NCBI GenBank assembly: GCA_905215475.1
Contig: CAJMPW010000003.1
Coordinates: 179,553-243,552 of the forward strand
From: CAG-103 sp905215475
GTDB lineage: Bacteria > Bacillota > Clostridia > Oscillospirales > Oscillospiraceae
DNA length: 64,000 nucleotides
Reading direction: 5' to 3'
A model generated the notes under the pieces. That model was not told the origin of the DNA and did not search any database. It worked only from the letters and a program-made list of their open reading frames with translations. Below are positions 55,904-63,144 of the stretch, piece after piece. A program made the translations under genes and the position numbers. The stretch's first letter is position 1. Each line of letters begins with the position of its first letter.

Positions 55904-56707
55904 TCACAGGGTGATGACGGCGGCCTGCACACCGCGGTGGCCGTCGGTCGCACGGTGCGACCAGAACACGTCCGGCCGGCACATGGTGCAGGCGTCCGAC
56001 ACGGCGATCTGCTCCGCCGGAACGCCGAGCTGCGTCAGGCGCAGGGCATTGACGCGCTTGAGATCGAGCAGCGCCCGGTCGCCCACCGTGGGGCGCACGA
56101 GCGCACCGAGCGGTGCGCCGAGCAGCGCCTCGGCTGCGGCGACGACCTCCGGTCCGACCTCGAAGCAGCAGGCGCCGATGCCCGGACCGATGGCGGCGCG
56201 GATGTCCGCCGGGTGCGCACCGAGGGCGCACATCTGCGTCACGGCAGCGCCAAGGATATCCGCCACCGAGCCGCGCCAGCCGCAGTGCACCGCGCCGATG
56301 ACTCCGGCGGCAGGGTCGTGCAGCAGTGCAGGCAGACAGTCTGCCATAAAGACCGCGAGCGCCACGCCCGGCTCATTCGTCACAAAGCCATCGCAGGTAA
56401 AGCGCGGCTCACGCTCCGGCGGCTGCGCGTCGGCAGCGTGCGCGATGCGCACATCCGCGCTGTGCACCTGCTTTGCATAGACCGCGCGCGTGAGGTCGAG
56501 CCCGGCGGCAGCGCCGAGCCGCCGCCAGTTTTCGCGCACATTTTCCGGCGTGTCGCCGCGCCGGACGCTGAGATTCAGGCTCTCGAGCGTACCGGTGCTC
56601 ACGCCGCCGAGCCGGGTGGAAAAGGCGTGGCGCGCCGGGATGTTCGGCGCGGTCAGATAGGCCGCGCCGCGCTGTGCGTGCAGCGGGAATGTGATCTCTG
56701 CGTACAT
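55904..56707 (-). CDS. pgeF: Peptidoglycan editing factor PgeF (YfiH/laccase-like)
   Basis: The 267-residue protein has the YfiH/PgeF motifs KQVHSADV (His), MADCLPALL (Cys) and AVHCGWRGS (His), the zinc/copper site of multicopper-like YfiH proteins. It removes wrong amino acids from peptidoglycan precursors. The ATG at 56707 overlaps the secA stop, with AAGGA 6 bases upstream; a GTG one codon earlier is less likely. It is coupled to secA. Confidence 0.92.
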   Translation of the reverse strand: MYAEITFPLHAQRGAAYLTAPNIPARHAFSTRLGGVSTGTLESLNLSVRRGDTPENVRENWRRLGAAAGLDLTRAVYAKQVHSADVRIAHAADAQPPEREPRFTCDGFVTNEPGVALAVFMADCLPALLHDPAAGVIGAVHCGWRGSVADILGAAVTQMCALGAHPADIRAAIGPGIGACCFEVGPEVVAAAEALLGAPLGALVRPTVGDRALLDLKRVNALRLTQLGVPAEQIAVSDACTMCRPDVFWSHRATDGHRGVQAAVITL

Positions 56708-59475
56708 CACTGATCCTTGCCGCAGCAGTCTTTATACTTCATGGGCAAACCGTTCGGGCGCAGCCTGCCGCACGGACACGGGTCGTTGCGGCCGGGCTTC
56801 TTGGTACGGCGGACGGGCTTTTTCTTCTCGCTGTCGTCCCCGCCGGCATTGGCCACGGCGCCGCGGGCGACGGTCTTGCGCTCAAGCTTCTGCTCGCGGC
56901 GCACGCGCACCGTGAACAGGCGGCGCACCGTCTCGGTCTGGATGCCGTTGACCATCTCATCGAACATATCAAAGCCGGCGCGCTTGTATTCATCGACCGG
57001 CTTGACGTTGCCGTAGGCGCGCAGGCCGATGCCCTGACGCAGGTCATCCATGGCCTCGAGATGATCCATCCAGTATTCGTCGACCACGCGCAGCATGACC
57101 ACGCGCTCAAGCTCGCGCATGAGCGGCGTGCCGTCCAGCTGTAGACCGAAGGTCTCCTCGCGCGCGGCATAGGCTTTCATGGCGCAGTCATAGACCGCGT
57201 CCGCGAGCGCGTCGGGCGTGAGCTTGCGCAGCTCATCCGCCGTGTAGTGCAGCTCGCACGGGAAGAGCTTTGCCATGGGCGCAAGGATCTCCTGCAGATC
57301 CTTGTCATTTTCGGGGTGATGCTCGGCCATGCCGCCGGCGATCTCACCGGTGACAACGGTGCGGATCATATGCTCCACGTGCTCCTGCAGATCCTCACCA
57401 TCGAGCACCTTGCGGCGCTCTTCATAGATGACGTTGCGCTGCACGTTCATGACATCGTCATACTCGAGCACGTTCTTACGGGCCTGGAAGTTGCGGCTCT
57501 CGACCGTGCGCTGTGCCTGCTCGATGGCATTGGAGAGCATCTTGTGGTCGAGCGGCGTGTCCTCGTCGACGCGCAGCGTCTCCATCATGCTCTGCATCCG
57601 CTCCGAACCGAACAGACGCATGACGTCGTCCGTGAGCGCGATGTAAAAGCGGCTCTCGCCGGGGTCGCCCTGACGGCCGGAACGGCCGCGCAGCTGGTTG
57701 TCGATGCGGCGGGACTCGTGCCGCTCGGTGCCTATGATATACAGGCCGCCGGCCTCGCGCACGCGGTCGGCCTCGGCGTCGATGCTCTTTTTGTGCTCGG
57801 CCATGCGCTCGGCAAACAGCGCGCGCGCCTTGAGGATATCCTCATCCTCGGTCTCGGCATAGCCGGTGGCCTCGGCGATGATCTCCTCGGTGAAGCCCGC
57901 CTTGCGCAGGTCCGCCTTGGACAGATACTCCGCGTTGCCGCCGAGCATGATGTCCGTGCCGCGGCCGGCCATGTTCGTCGCGATCGTGACGGCGCCGAAC
58001 TTACCGGCCTGCGCGACGATCTCGGCCTCTTTCTCGTGGTGCTTGGCGTTGAGGACGTTGTGCGGGATGCCCGCTTTACGCAGCAGCTTTGACAGCTGCT
58101 CGCTCTTCTCGATCGACACCGTGCCGACCAGCACCGGCTGCCCCTTGTCGTGGCAGACGCGGATCTGCTCGATGATGGCGCGCAGCTTGCCGGCCTCGTT
58201 TTTATACACGACGTCGGAGTTGTCGATGCGGATGACGGGCTTGTTCGTCGGGATCTCGATGATGTCGAGATTGTAGATGGCGGCAAACTCCTCCTCCTCG
58301 GTCATGGCCGTGCCGGTCATGCCGGAGAGCTTGCCATAGAGGCGGAAGTAGTTCTGGAACGTGATGGTCGCAAGCGTCTTGTTTTCGCTCTGCACGCGCA
58401 CGTGCTCCTTGGCCTCGATGGCCTGATGCAGACCGTCGCTGTAGCGGCGGCCGAACATGAGGCGACCGGTGAATTCGTCGACGATGATGACCTCGCCGTC
58501 CTTGACGACGTAGTCAATGTCGCGCTTCATGATGCCGTGGGCACGGATGGCCTGATCGATGTGGTGCACAAGGGTGGCGTTTTCGATGTCGGCGAGGTTT
58601 TCCAGCCCGAAGGCCGCCTCCGCCTTGGCGATGCCGCGGGCGGTGAGCGTCGCGGTGCGCGCCTTCTCGTCGACGACATAGTCGGCATCGAGATCCTCGT
58701 CCTCCTCTTCCTTGTCGTCGATGGAGGCGTAGGCCTTGCATTTGAGGCGGGCGGCAAAGTTCTCCGCCTGCCGGTAGAGGTCGGTGCTCTCATCGCCCTG
58801 ACCGGAGATGATGAGCGGCGTGCGCGCCTCGTCGATGAGGATGGAGTCCACCTCGTCGACGATGGCGAACGCGTGACCGCGCTGCACCATCTGGGATTTG
58901 TAGATGGCCATGTTGTCACGCAGGTAGTCAAAGCCCATCTCGTTGTTCGTGCCGTAGGTGATGTCGGCGGCATACGCCTGCTGGCGCTCGGCGCTCGACA
59001 TATCGTGCACGATCAGGCCGACGCTCAGCCCGAGGAAGCGGTAGACCTTGCCCATCCACTCACTGTCGCGGCGGGCGAGGTAGTCGTTGACGGTGACGAT
59101 GTGCACGCCCTCACCGGTGAGCGCGTTGAGGTAGGCCGGCAGAACGGCGACGAGGGTCTTGCCTTCGCCGGTCTTCATCTCCGCGATGCGGCCCTGATGC
59201 AGCACGATGCCGCCGATGACCTGCACGCGGAACGGCTTCATGCCGAGCACGCGCCACGAGGCCTCGCGCGCCGTGGCAAACGCCTCCGGCAGCAGGTCAT
59301 CGAGCGACGCGCCTGCATCGTAGCGCTGCTTGAATTCGTCGGTCTTGGCGCGCAGCTGCTCATCCGTGAGCGCGGCGTATTCGTCCGACAGGGCATCGAT
59401 CTTATCAGCAAGCGGATAGAGCCGCTTGAGCTCATGGTCGCTGTGAGAACCAAATATTTTTTTGAGAAAACCCAT
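56707..59475 (-). CDS. secA: Preprotein translocase ATPase SecA
   Basis: The 922-residue protein has MKTGEGKT (Walker A), DEVDSILIDEARTPLIISG (Walker B and arm), AGRGTDIMLGG and RSGRQGDPGESRFY of the second nucleotide-binding fold. It ends in the SEC-C zinc motif with DPCPCG and KDCC. It drives proteins through SecYEG. It is the first gene of its operon, with SecY encoded further along the same strand. Confidence 0.98.
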   Translation of the reverse strand: MGFLKKIFGSHSDHELKRLYPLADKIDALSDEYAALTDEQLRAKTDEFKQRYDAGASLDDLLPEAFATAREASWRVLGMKPFRVQVIGGIVLHQGRIAEMKTGEGKTLVAVLPAYLNALTGEGVHIVTVNDYLARRDSEWMGKVYRFLGLSVGLIVHDMSSAERQQAYAADITYGTNNEMGFDYLRDNMAIYKSQMVQRGHAFAIVDEVDSILIDEARTPLIISGQGDESTDLYRQAENFAARLKCKAYASIDDKEEEDEDLDADYVVDEKARTATLTARGIAKAEAAFGLENLADIENATLVHHIDQAIRAHGIMKRDIDYVVKDGEVIIVDEFTGRLMFGRRYSDGLHQAIEAKEHVRVQSENKTLATITFQNYFRLYGKLSGMTGTAMTEEEEFAAIYNLDIIEIPTNKPVIRIDNSDVVYKNEAGKLRAIIEQIRVCHDKGQPVLVGTVSIEKSEQLSKLLRKAGIPHNVLNAKHHEKEAEIVAQAGKFGAVTIATNMAGRGTDIMLGGNAEYLSKADLRKAGFTEEIIAEATGYAETEDEDILKARALFAERMAEHKKSIDAEADRVREAGGLYIIGTERHESRRIDNQLRGRSGRQGDPGESRFYIALTDDVMRLFGSERMQSMMETLRVDEDTPLDHKMLSNAIEQAQRTVESRNFQARKNVLEYDDVMNVQRNVIYEERRKVLDGEDLQEHVEHMIRTVVTGEIAGGMAEHHPENDKDLQEILAPMAKLFPCELHYTADELRKLTPDALADAVYDCAMKAYAAREETFGLQLDGTPLMRELERVVMLRVVDEYWMDHLEAMDDLRQGIGLRAYGNVKPVDEYKRAGFDMFDEMVNGIQTETVRRLFTVRVRREQKLERKTVARGAVANAGGDDSEKKKPVRRTKKPGRNDPCPCGRLRPNGLPMKYKDCCGKDQ

Positions 59476-59507
59476 TTGTTGACACTCCTTGTCCAGTGTA
59501 ATTTCGG

Positions 59508-59536
59508 ATTATATCATATATTTATGAATAAAGAAA
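59508..59536 (-). promoter_or_regulatory. secA promoter
   Basis: On the minus strand TATAAT (59508-59513) lies 32 bases before the start; the -35 candidate TTTCTT (59531-59536) is 17 bases upstream and weak. Confidence 0.6.
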
Positions 59537-59585
59537 GGGCGAATCGGCGCGGCAATAAAATTTTACCGGATTCGGCATTTTCCCG

Positions 59586-59614
59586 TTGCCGGAACGCGGC
59601 GAATGTTGTAGAAT
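59586..59614 (+). promoter_or_regulatory. Promoter of the DUF1846 gene
   Basis: TTGCCG (59586-59591) and TAGAAT (59609-59614) are 17 bases apart. Confidence 0.65.
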
Positions 59615-59657
59615 AAGTTGTTTGTTTGATAGCATGAAGCAGAGGAGAGAAAGATCT

Positions 59658-61142
59658 ATGCAGGCAATCGGCTTTGACAACAATAAATACCTCCGGATGC
59701 AGTCGGAAAAGATCCGCGAGCGCATCAGTCAGTTCGGCGGCAAGCTGTATCTGGAATTCGGCGGCAAGCTCTTCGACGACTACCACGCGTCGCGCGTGCT
59801 GCCGGGCTTTGCCCCCGACAGCAAAGTGCGCATGCTTATGGAGATGCGCGACGAGGCGGAGATCATCATCGCCATCTCGGCCGACGACATCGAGCGCAGC
59901 AAGCGCCGCGGCGACCTCGGCATCACCTATGACGACGACACGCTGCGCCTGATCGACGCCTTTCAGGGCTGCGGGCTCTATGTCGGCAGCGTCGTCATCA
60001 CGCACTACCGCGGGCAGACGGCGGCGGAGAAATTCCAGCACCGGCTCGAGATGCTCGGCATCCGCGTATACCGGCACTACATCATCCCGGACTACCCGTC
60101 CGACATCGCGCGCATCGTCAGCGACGACGGCTTCGGCCGCAACGACTACATCGAGACGACGCGCAGCCTCATCGTCGTGACCGCGCCCGGCCCCGGCAGC
60201 GGCAAGATGGCCACCTGCCTGAGCCAGCTCTACCACGAGCACAAGCGCGGCGTGTGCGCGGGCTATGCCAAGTTTGAGACGTTCCCGATCTGGAATCTGC
60301 CGCTGCGTCACCCCGTGAACCTCGCCTACGAGGCCGCGACCGTTGATCTGGACGACGTGAACATGATCGATCCCTTCCACCTTGAGGCCTACGGCGTGAC
60401 GACCGTCAACTACAACCGCGACGTGGAGATCTTCCCCGTGCTCAATGCCATGTTCCAGCGCATCTACGGCAGCTCGCCCTATAAAAGCCCCACAGACATG
60501 GGCGTGAACATGGCGGGCTACTGCATCAGCGACGACGATGTGTGCTGCGCCGCGGCCAAGCAGGAGATCCTGCGCCGCTACTATGACACCGCCTGCGCGC
60601 AGCTGCGCGGCCTGTGCTCCCCGGTCGAGACGCAGCGGCAGGAGCTGCTGCTCAACCAGCTCGGCCTGACGGCGGATGACCGTCCGGTCGTGGGCGCGGC
60701 GCTCAAGCGCGCCGAAGAGACCGGCGCGCCAGCCGTCGCCATCGAGATGCCCGACGGCACGATCATCACCGGCAAGACCTCCTCCCTGCTCGGGGCGAGC
60801 TCCGCCTGCCTGCTCAACTCGCTCAAGTACCTCGGCGGCATCCCGAAGGACGTCACGCTCATCTCGCCCGACATCATCGAGCCGATCCAGCACCTGAAGG
60901 TCGAACACCTCGGCAACCACAACCCGCGCCTGCACACCGATGAGGTGCTCGTCGCGCTGAGCATCTGCGCCGCAAGCGACCCGACCGCCGAGATCGCCAT
61001 GCAGCAGCTGGCAAAGCTCGCGCACTGCGAGGCGCATTCGTCCGTCATCCTCTCGCACGTGGACGAAAACGTGTTCAAGAAGCTTGAGGTGAACATCACG
61101 TTCGAGCCGCATTTCCAGACCAAAAAGCTCTTTCATCACTGA
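59658..61142 (+). CDS. DUF1846 family protein
   Basis: The 494-residue protein matches DUF1846: MQAIGFDNNKYLRMQSEKIRERI near the start, GKLYLEFGGKLFDDYHASRVLPGF and VTAPGPGSGKMATCLSQLYHE, a nucleotide-binding-like loop. Structures of the family show a Rossmann fold with a role in purine or nucleotide handling suggested, not proven. AGAGGAGA precedes the ATG. It stands alone between promoter and terminator. Confidence 0.9.
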   Translation: MQAIGFDNNKYLRMQSEKIRERISQFGGKLYLEFGGKLFDDYHASRVLPGFAPDSKVRMLMEMRDEAEIIIAISADDIERSKRRGDLGITYDDDTLRLIDAFQGCGLYVGSVVITHYRGQTAAEKFQHRLEMLGIRVYRHYIIPDYPSDIARIVSDDGFGRNDYIETTRSLIVVTAPGPGSGKMATCLSQLYHEHKRGVCAGYAKFETFPIWNLPLRHPVNLAYEAATVDLDDVNMIDPFHLEAYGVTTVNYNRDVEIFPVLNAMFQRIYGSSPYKSPTDMGVNMAGYCISDDDVCCAAAKQEILRRYYDTACAQLRGLCSPVETQRQELLLNQLGLTADDRPVVGAALKRAEETGAPAVAIEMPDGTIITGKTSSLLGASSACLLNSLKYLGGIPKDVTLISPDIIEPIQHLKVEHLGNHNPRLHTDEVLVALSICAASDPTAEIAMQQLAKLAHCEAHSSVILSHVDENVFKKLEVNITFEPHFQTKKLFHH

Positions 61143-61145
61143 AAA

Positions 61146-61180
61146 AGCGGGGACAGCCGGCGCTGTCCCCGCTATTTTTT
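61146..61180 (+). terminator. Terminator of the DUF1846 gene
   Basis: A 12-bp stem (61146-61157 with 61162-61173) is followed by ATTTTTT. Confidence 0.9.
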
Positions 61181-61210
61181 CGATTTTTTCGAATTTTGGA
61201 AAGGTTGTGC

Positions 61211-61240
61211 TTGACAAAACCCATCCAAAGATGATATATT
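61211..61240 (+). promoter_or_regulatory. Promoter of the tRNA cluster
   Basis: TTGACA (61211-61216) and TATATT (61235-61240) are 18 bases apart, 27 bases before tRNA-Gly. Confidence 0.78.
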
Positions 61241-61267
61241 CGTAAAGCTGATTGTGGGACGACCTCT

Positions 61268-61341
61268 GCGGGTGTAGTTCAATGGTAGAACACCAGCCTT
61301 CCAAGCTGGATACGTGGGTTCGATTCCCATCACCCGCTCCA
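61268..61341 (+). tRNA. tRNA-Gly (anticodon TCC)
   Basis: The 74-base sequence folds as a tRNA with encoded CCA. The anticodon stem CCAGC/GCTGG holds loop CTTCCAA, anticodon TCC. Confidence 0.97.
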
Positions 61342-61374
61342 TGCCTTCTGGGCGGGCAGCCAAATATTGTATGC

Positions 61375-61451
61375 GCGCCAATAGCTCAGTCGGATAGAGC
61401 AACTGCCTTCTAAGCAGTAGGCCGGGGGTTCGAATCCCTCTTGGCGTACCA
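61375..61451 (+). tRNA. tRNA-Arg (anticodon TCT)
   Basis: The 77-base sequence has acceptor stem GCGCCAA/TTGGCGT and encoded CCA. The anticodon loop CTTCTAA gives TCT. Confidence 0.97.
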
Positions 61452-61463
61452 TTTCAGACCTAT

Positions 61464-61540
61464 GGTGGGTATAGCTCAGTCGGGAGAGCACCGGATTGTG
61501 GTTCCGGGTGTCGAGGGTTCGAACCCCTTTACCCACCCCA
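61464..61540 (+). tRNA. tRNA-His (anticodon GTG)
   Basis: The 77-base sequence has the extra G at position -1 opposite C73, the identity element of histidine tRNA, and encoded CCA. The anticodon loop TTGTGGT gives GTG. Confidence 0.97.
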
Positions 61541-61593
61541 CGAAATCGGGGATTGGGAGTGATCCCGATCCCCGATGATTTTTGCCCCGATAT

Positions 61594-61667
61594 TGGGATG
61601 TAGTGTAATGGTAACACACCAGACTTTGACTCTGATATCGTGGGTTCGAATCCCGCCATCCCAGCCA
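61594..61667 (+). tRNA. tRNA-Gln (anticodon TTG)
   Basis: The 74-base sequence has acceptor stem TGGGATG/CATCCCA, discriminator G and encoded CCA. The anticodon loop CTTTGAC gives TTG. Confidence 0.97.
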
Positions 61668-61860
61668 CGTCAGATATTTTCTGCCGGTTTCGGCTTCCCG
61701 CAAGCGGAAAGCCTGCACCTCTGAAAACATCTTCCTTCTTCAGCCGCGAATCGCTTCGCTGGATTCGCGTCCGAGTATTTATTGAGTGCGAGTCTTTTGC
61801 CGGATTCGCGTCTGAGTGGTTGATTGGCTTGTAACGTGAATATGTTTTTTATACCGATAT
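61668..61860. repeat. Spacer between tRNA-Gln and tRNA-Lys with a 16-bp direct repeat
   Basis: GGATTCGCGTCYGAGT occurs at 61761-61776 and 61802-61817 (15 of 16 bases equal). No gene is seen in the spacer. Confidence 0.5.
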
Positions 61861-61936
61861 GCCCCAGTAGCTCAGTAGGCAGAGCACCTGCCTTTTAAGC
61901 AGGGTGTCCGGGGTTCGAATCCCCGCTGGAGCACCA
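61861..61936 (+). tRNA. tRNA-Lys (anticodon TTT)
   Basis: The 76-base sequence folds as a tRNA with encoded CCA and anticodon loop CTTTTAA, anticodon TTT. The acceptor stem GCCCCAG/CTGGAGC has a C3-A70 mismatch, so the 3' half does not quite match the 5' half. The 3' end may be a phage attachment site. Confidence 0.95.
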
Positions 61937-61940
61937 GAAA

Positions 61941-61996
61941 GAAACCGTTGAAATTTCAAGAAATCCTTGATTTTTCAACGGTTTCTTCGTTTTTCT
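61941..61996 (+). terminator. Terminator of the tRNA cluster
   Basis: GAAACCGTTGAAA (61941-61953) pairs with TTTCAACGGTTTC (61973-61985), with an inner CAAG/CTTG pair, and a T-rich stretch follows. Confidence 0.85.
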
Positions 61997-62030
61997 TTCG
62001 GTGCGCTTCGGAACATTTCGAGACGCAAAC

Positions 62031-62053
62031 TGTTGTCAAAAGTGTTGTCAAAA
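62031..62053. repeat. Tandem direct repeat TGTTGTCAAAA
   Basis: TGTTGTCAAAA occurs at 62031-62041 and 62043-62053, 12 bases apart, about 95 bases beyond the tRNA-Lys 3' end. It resembles integrase arm-type sites. The rest of 61997-62160 shows nothing I can name. Confidence 0.5.
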
Positions 62054-62160
62054 TTCAAGGGCAAAAACAACCCCGCAGAATATCCGCAGAGCTACGGTTT
62101 TGTCAGTTTTCATCGCGTCCTATTCTCGTGCCTTCATGCTATATCTCTATGTTCACATCA

Positions 62161-62195
62161 TGCAAAAAGCCCGAGGGACTTCTATCCCTCGGGCT
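62161..62195 (-). terminator. Minus-strand terminator of the convergent small RNA
   Basis: AGCCCGAGGGA (62168-62178) pairs with TCCCTCGGGCT (62185-62195). On the minus strand it is followed by TTTTTGC, so it ends transcripts that come from the right. Confidence 0.85.
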
Positions 62196-62238
62196 GTACC
62201 TTCTAATTGAAATGTCATAAAAATGTCACGGCAAGTGC

Positions 62239-62267
62239 TTGACATCGGAGCTTGTGTGCGTTACAGT
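62239..62267 (+). promoter_or_regulatory. Plus-strand promoter of the 46-residue ORF
   Basis: TTGACA (62239-62244) and TACAGT (62262-62267) are 17 bases apart. It lies about 85 bases before the ORF start. Confidence 0.72.
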
Positions 62268-62353
62268 TTAACTTGGAATTTTTATATGAAACGTGCATCG
62301 CGCCGCCCCCACCATCATTTGCATCTTCCAAACACAAACAAAGAGAAAGGGGG

Positions 62354-62494
62354 ATGAGCGCTACAATGGAAGCACTATTACTCTCGCATGCCTTTGCTGA
62401 GCAACTAACTTATATCCTCGATACTACTCAGCAGATTTGCCTCACGCTTTTGGCTGTATTCCAAATCGCAGAACTCATCCGGCGTCAGAGGTAA
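62354..62494 (+). CDS. Small hydrophobic protein, possible type I toxin
   Basis: This 46-codon ORF starts at an ATG behind GAAAGGGGG; a second ATG lies four codons on. Residues 27-42 (QICLTLLAVFQIAELI) form a membrane helix and the end is basic (RRQR). Codons are AT-rich compared with the genome, as expected for phage DNA. A plus promoter lies upstream, and a strong minus-strand promoter faces it from downstream. I do not recognise its family; the N-terminal pattern MSxxxEALxL recalls holin-like toxins of the TxpA/BsrG type but was not tested by search. Confidence 0.5.
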   Translation: MSATMEALLLSHAFAEQLTYILDTTQQICLTLLAVFQIAELIRRQR

Positions 62495-62569
62495 CCATTT
62501 CTCGGCGCGATGCACGTCACCTTCAGCGCGTCTATCAGCAAACGCATAACATTAGATGTACGCTTGAAC

Positions 62570-62598
62570 ATAATACCAAAGTTTTTCTGTCGTGTCAA
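62570..62598 (-). promoter_or_regulatory. Minus-strand promoter of a putative antisense RNA
   Basis: On the minus strand TTGACA (62593-62598) and TATTAT (62570-62575) are 17 bases apart, a near-consensus promoter. Transcripts would start near 62563 and end at 62161-62195, fully antisense to the 46-residue ORF. Confidence 0.75.
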
Positions 62599-62643
62599 CA
62601 ACTTTTTGCCTTAACTTTGCATTCTTGTAATTGCAAATATGTA

Positions 62644-62683
62644 AAAAAGCAGCTCCACGGCGGAGGCCTCGGAGCTGCTTTTT
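62644..62683. terminator. Bidirectional terminator between the small ORF and the lysis genes
   Basis: AAAAAGCAGCTCC (62644-62656) pairs with GGAGCTGCTTTTT (62671-62683), with T runs on both outer sides. It can end the plus-strand toxin-like transcript and the minus-strand holin transcript. Confidence 0.88.
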
Positions 62684-62685
62684 GA

Positions 62686-63144
62686 TTATTTATCCTCGTC
62701 GGCCTTGTCCTTGAGCTTTGCGAGGCAGTCCGTCAGAACCTTCGGCACCGGCGCGCCCAGCTTTGCAGCGTTTTCCGTGATGCTGCCCAGCTCCGTCACG
62801 ATGTACCAAATCGCCACCAAAGGCAAGAAAGCCGTCTTATATGTAAACGGCAAGTCAAAACCCAGGTCGCCGTAGTTGATGATCGCCGACAGGGCCACAT
62901 CCAGCAGCAGCGCCACCAGCATTGCCACGATACTGCCCAGCTTGTGCCACAGGCCGGCGCGCGCCACCGCGCTATCCCACGTGCCGGTCGACAGTGCTGC
63001 CCACGATCCGGTCGCGTAGTCCAGGATCATTGCGGTCAACCAGATCACCACGAGCCAGCCTGTCCACCCCCAGAAAGCCGTCATGCCGGCCAGTACGGCC
63101 GAGATAGCCGCTTTCAGTTCCATTGCTTTGCTCGGTGCATTCAT
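62686..63144 (-). CDS. Phage holin family protein
   Basis: The 152-residue protein has an N-terminal amphipathic part, then hydrophobic segments WLVVIWLTAMILDYATGSWAA, LGSIVAMLVALLLDVAL and TAFLPLVAIWYIVTELGSI, and a charged C-terminus. The DYATG and WYIVTELGSITEN features match the toxin-secretion/phage-lysis holin family. Holins let endolysin reach the wall at the end of phage growth. Its start overlaps the endolysin stop by four bases. Confidence 0.9.
   Translation of the reverse strand: MNAPSKAMELKAAISAVLAGMTAFWGWTGWLVVIWLTAMILDYATGSWAALSTGTWDSAVARAGLWHKLGSIVAMLVALLLDVALSAIINYGDLGFDLPFTYKTAFLPLVAIWYIVTELGSITENAAKLGAPVPKVLTDCLAKLKDKADEDK

Larger units (their letters stand above)
62163..62563 (-). 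ncRNA. Putative antisense RNA to the small hydrophobic ORF
   Basis: Promoter and terminator on the minus strand define a transcript of about 400 bases. It has no ORF longer than about 20 codons (one runs MRLLIDALKVTCIAPRNGYL) and spans the ribosome-binding site of the opposite small ORF. This is inferred from sequence signals only. Confidence 0.45.

Noticed and set aside
61761..61817. Direct repeats as a CRISPR array
   Set aside because: Only two 16-base copies with unlike spacer length and no further units or cas genes.
62354..62494. The 46-codon ORF as a second holin
   Set aside because: It has one membrane helix, lies on the opposite strand from the lysis genes and has its own promoter, so it is not part of the lysis operon.
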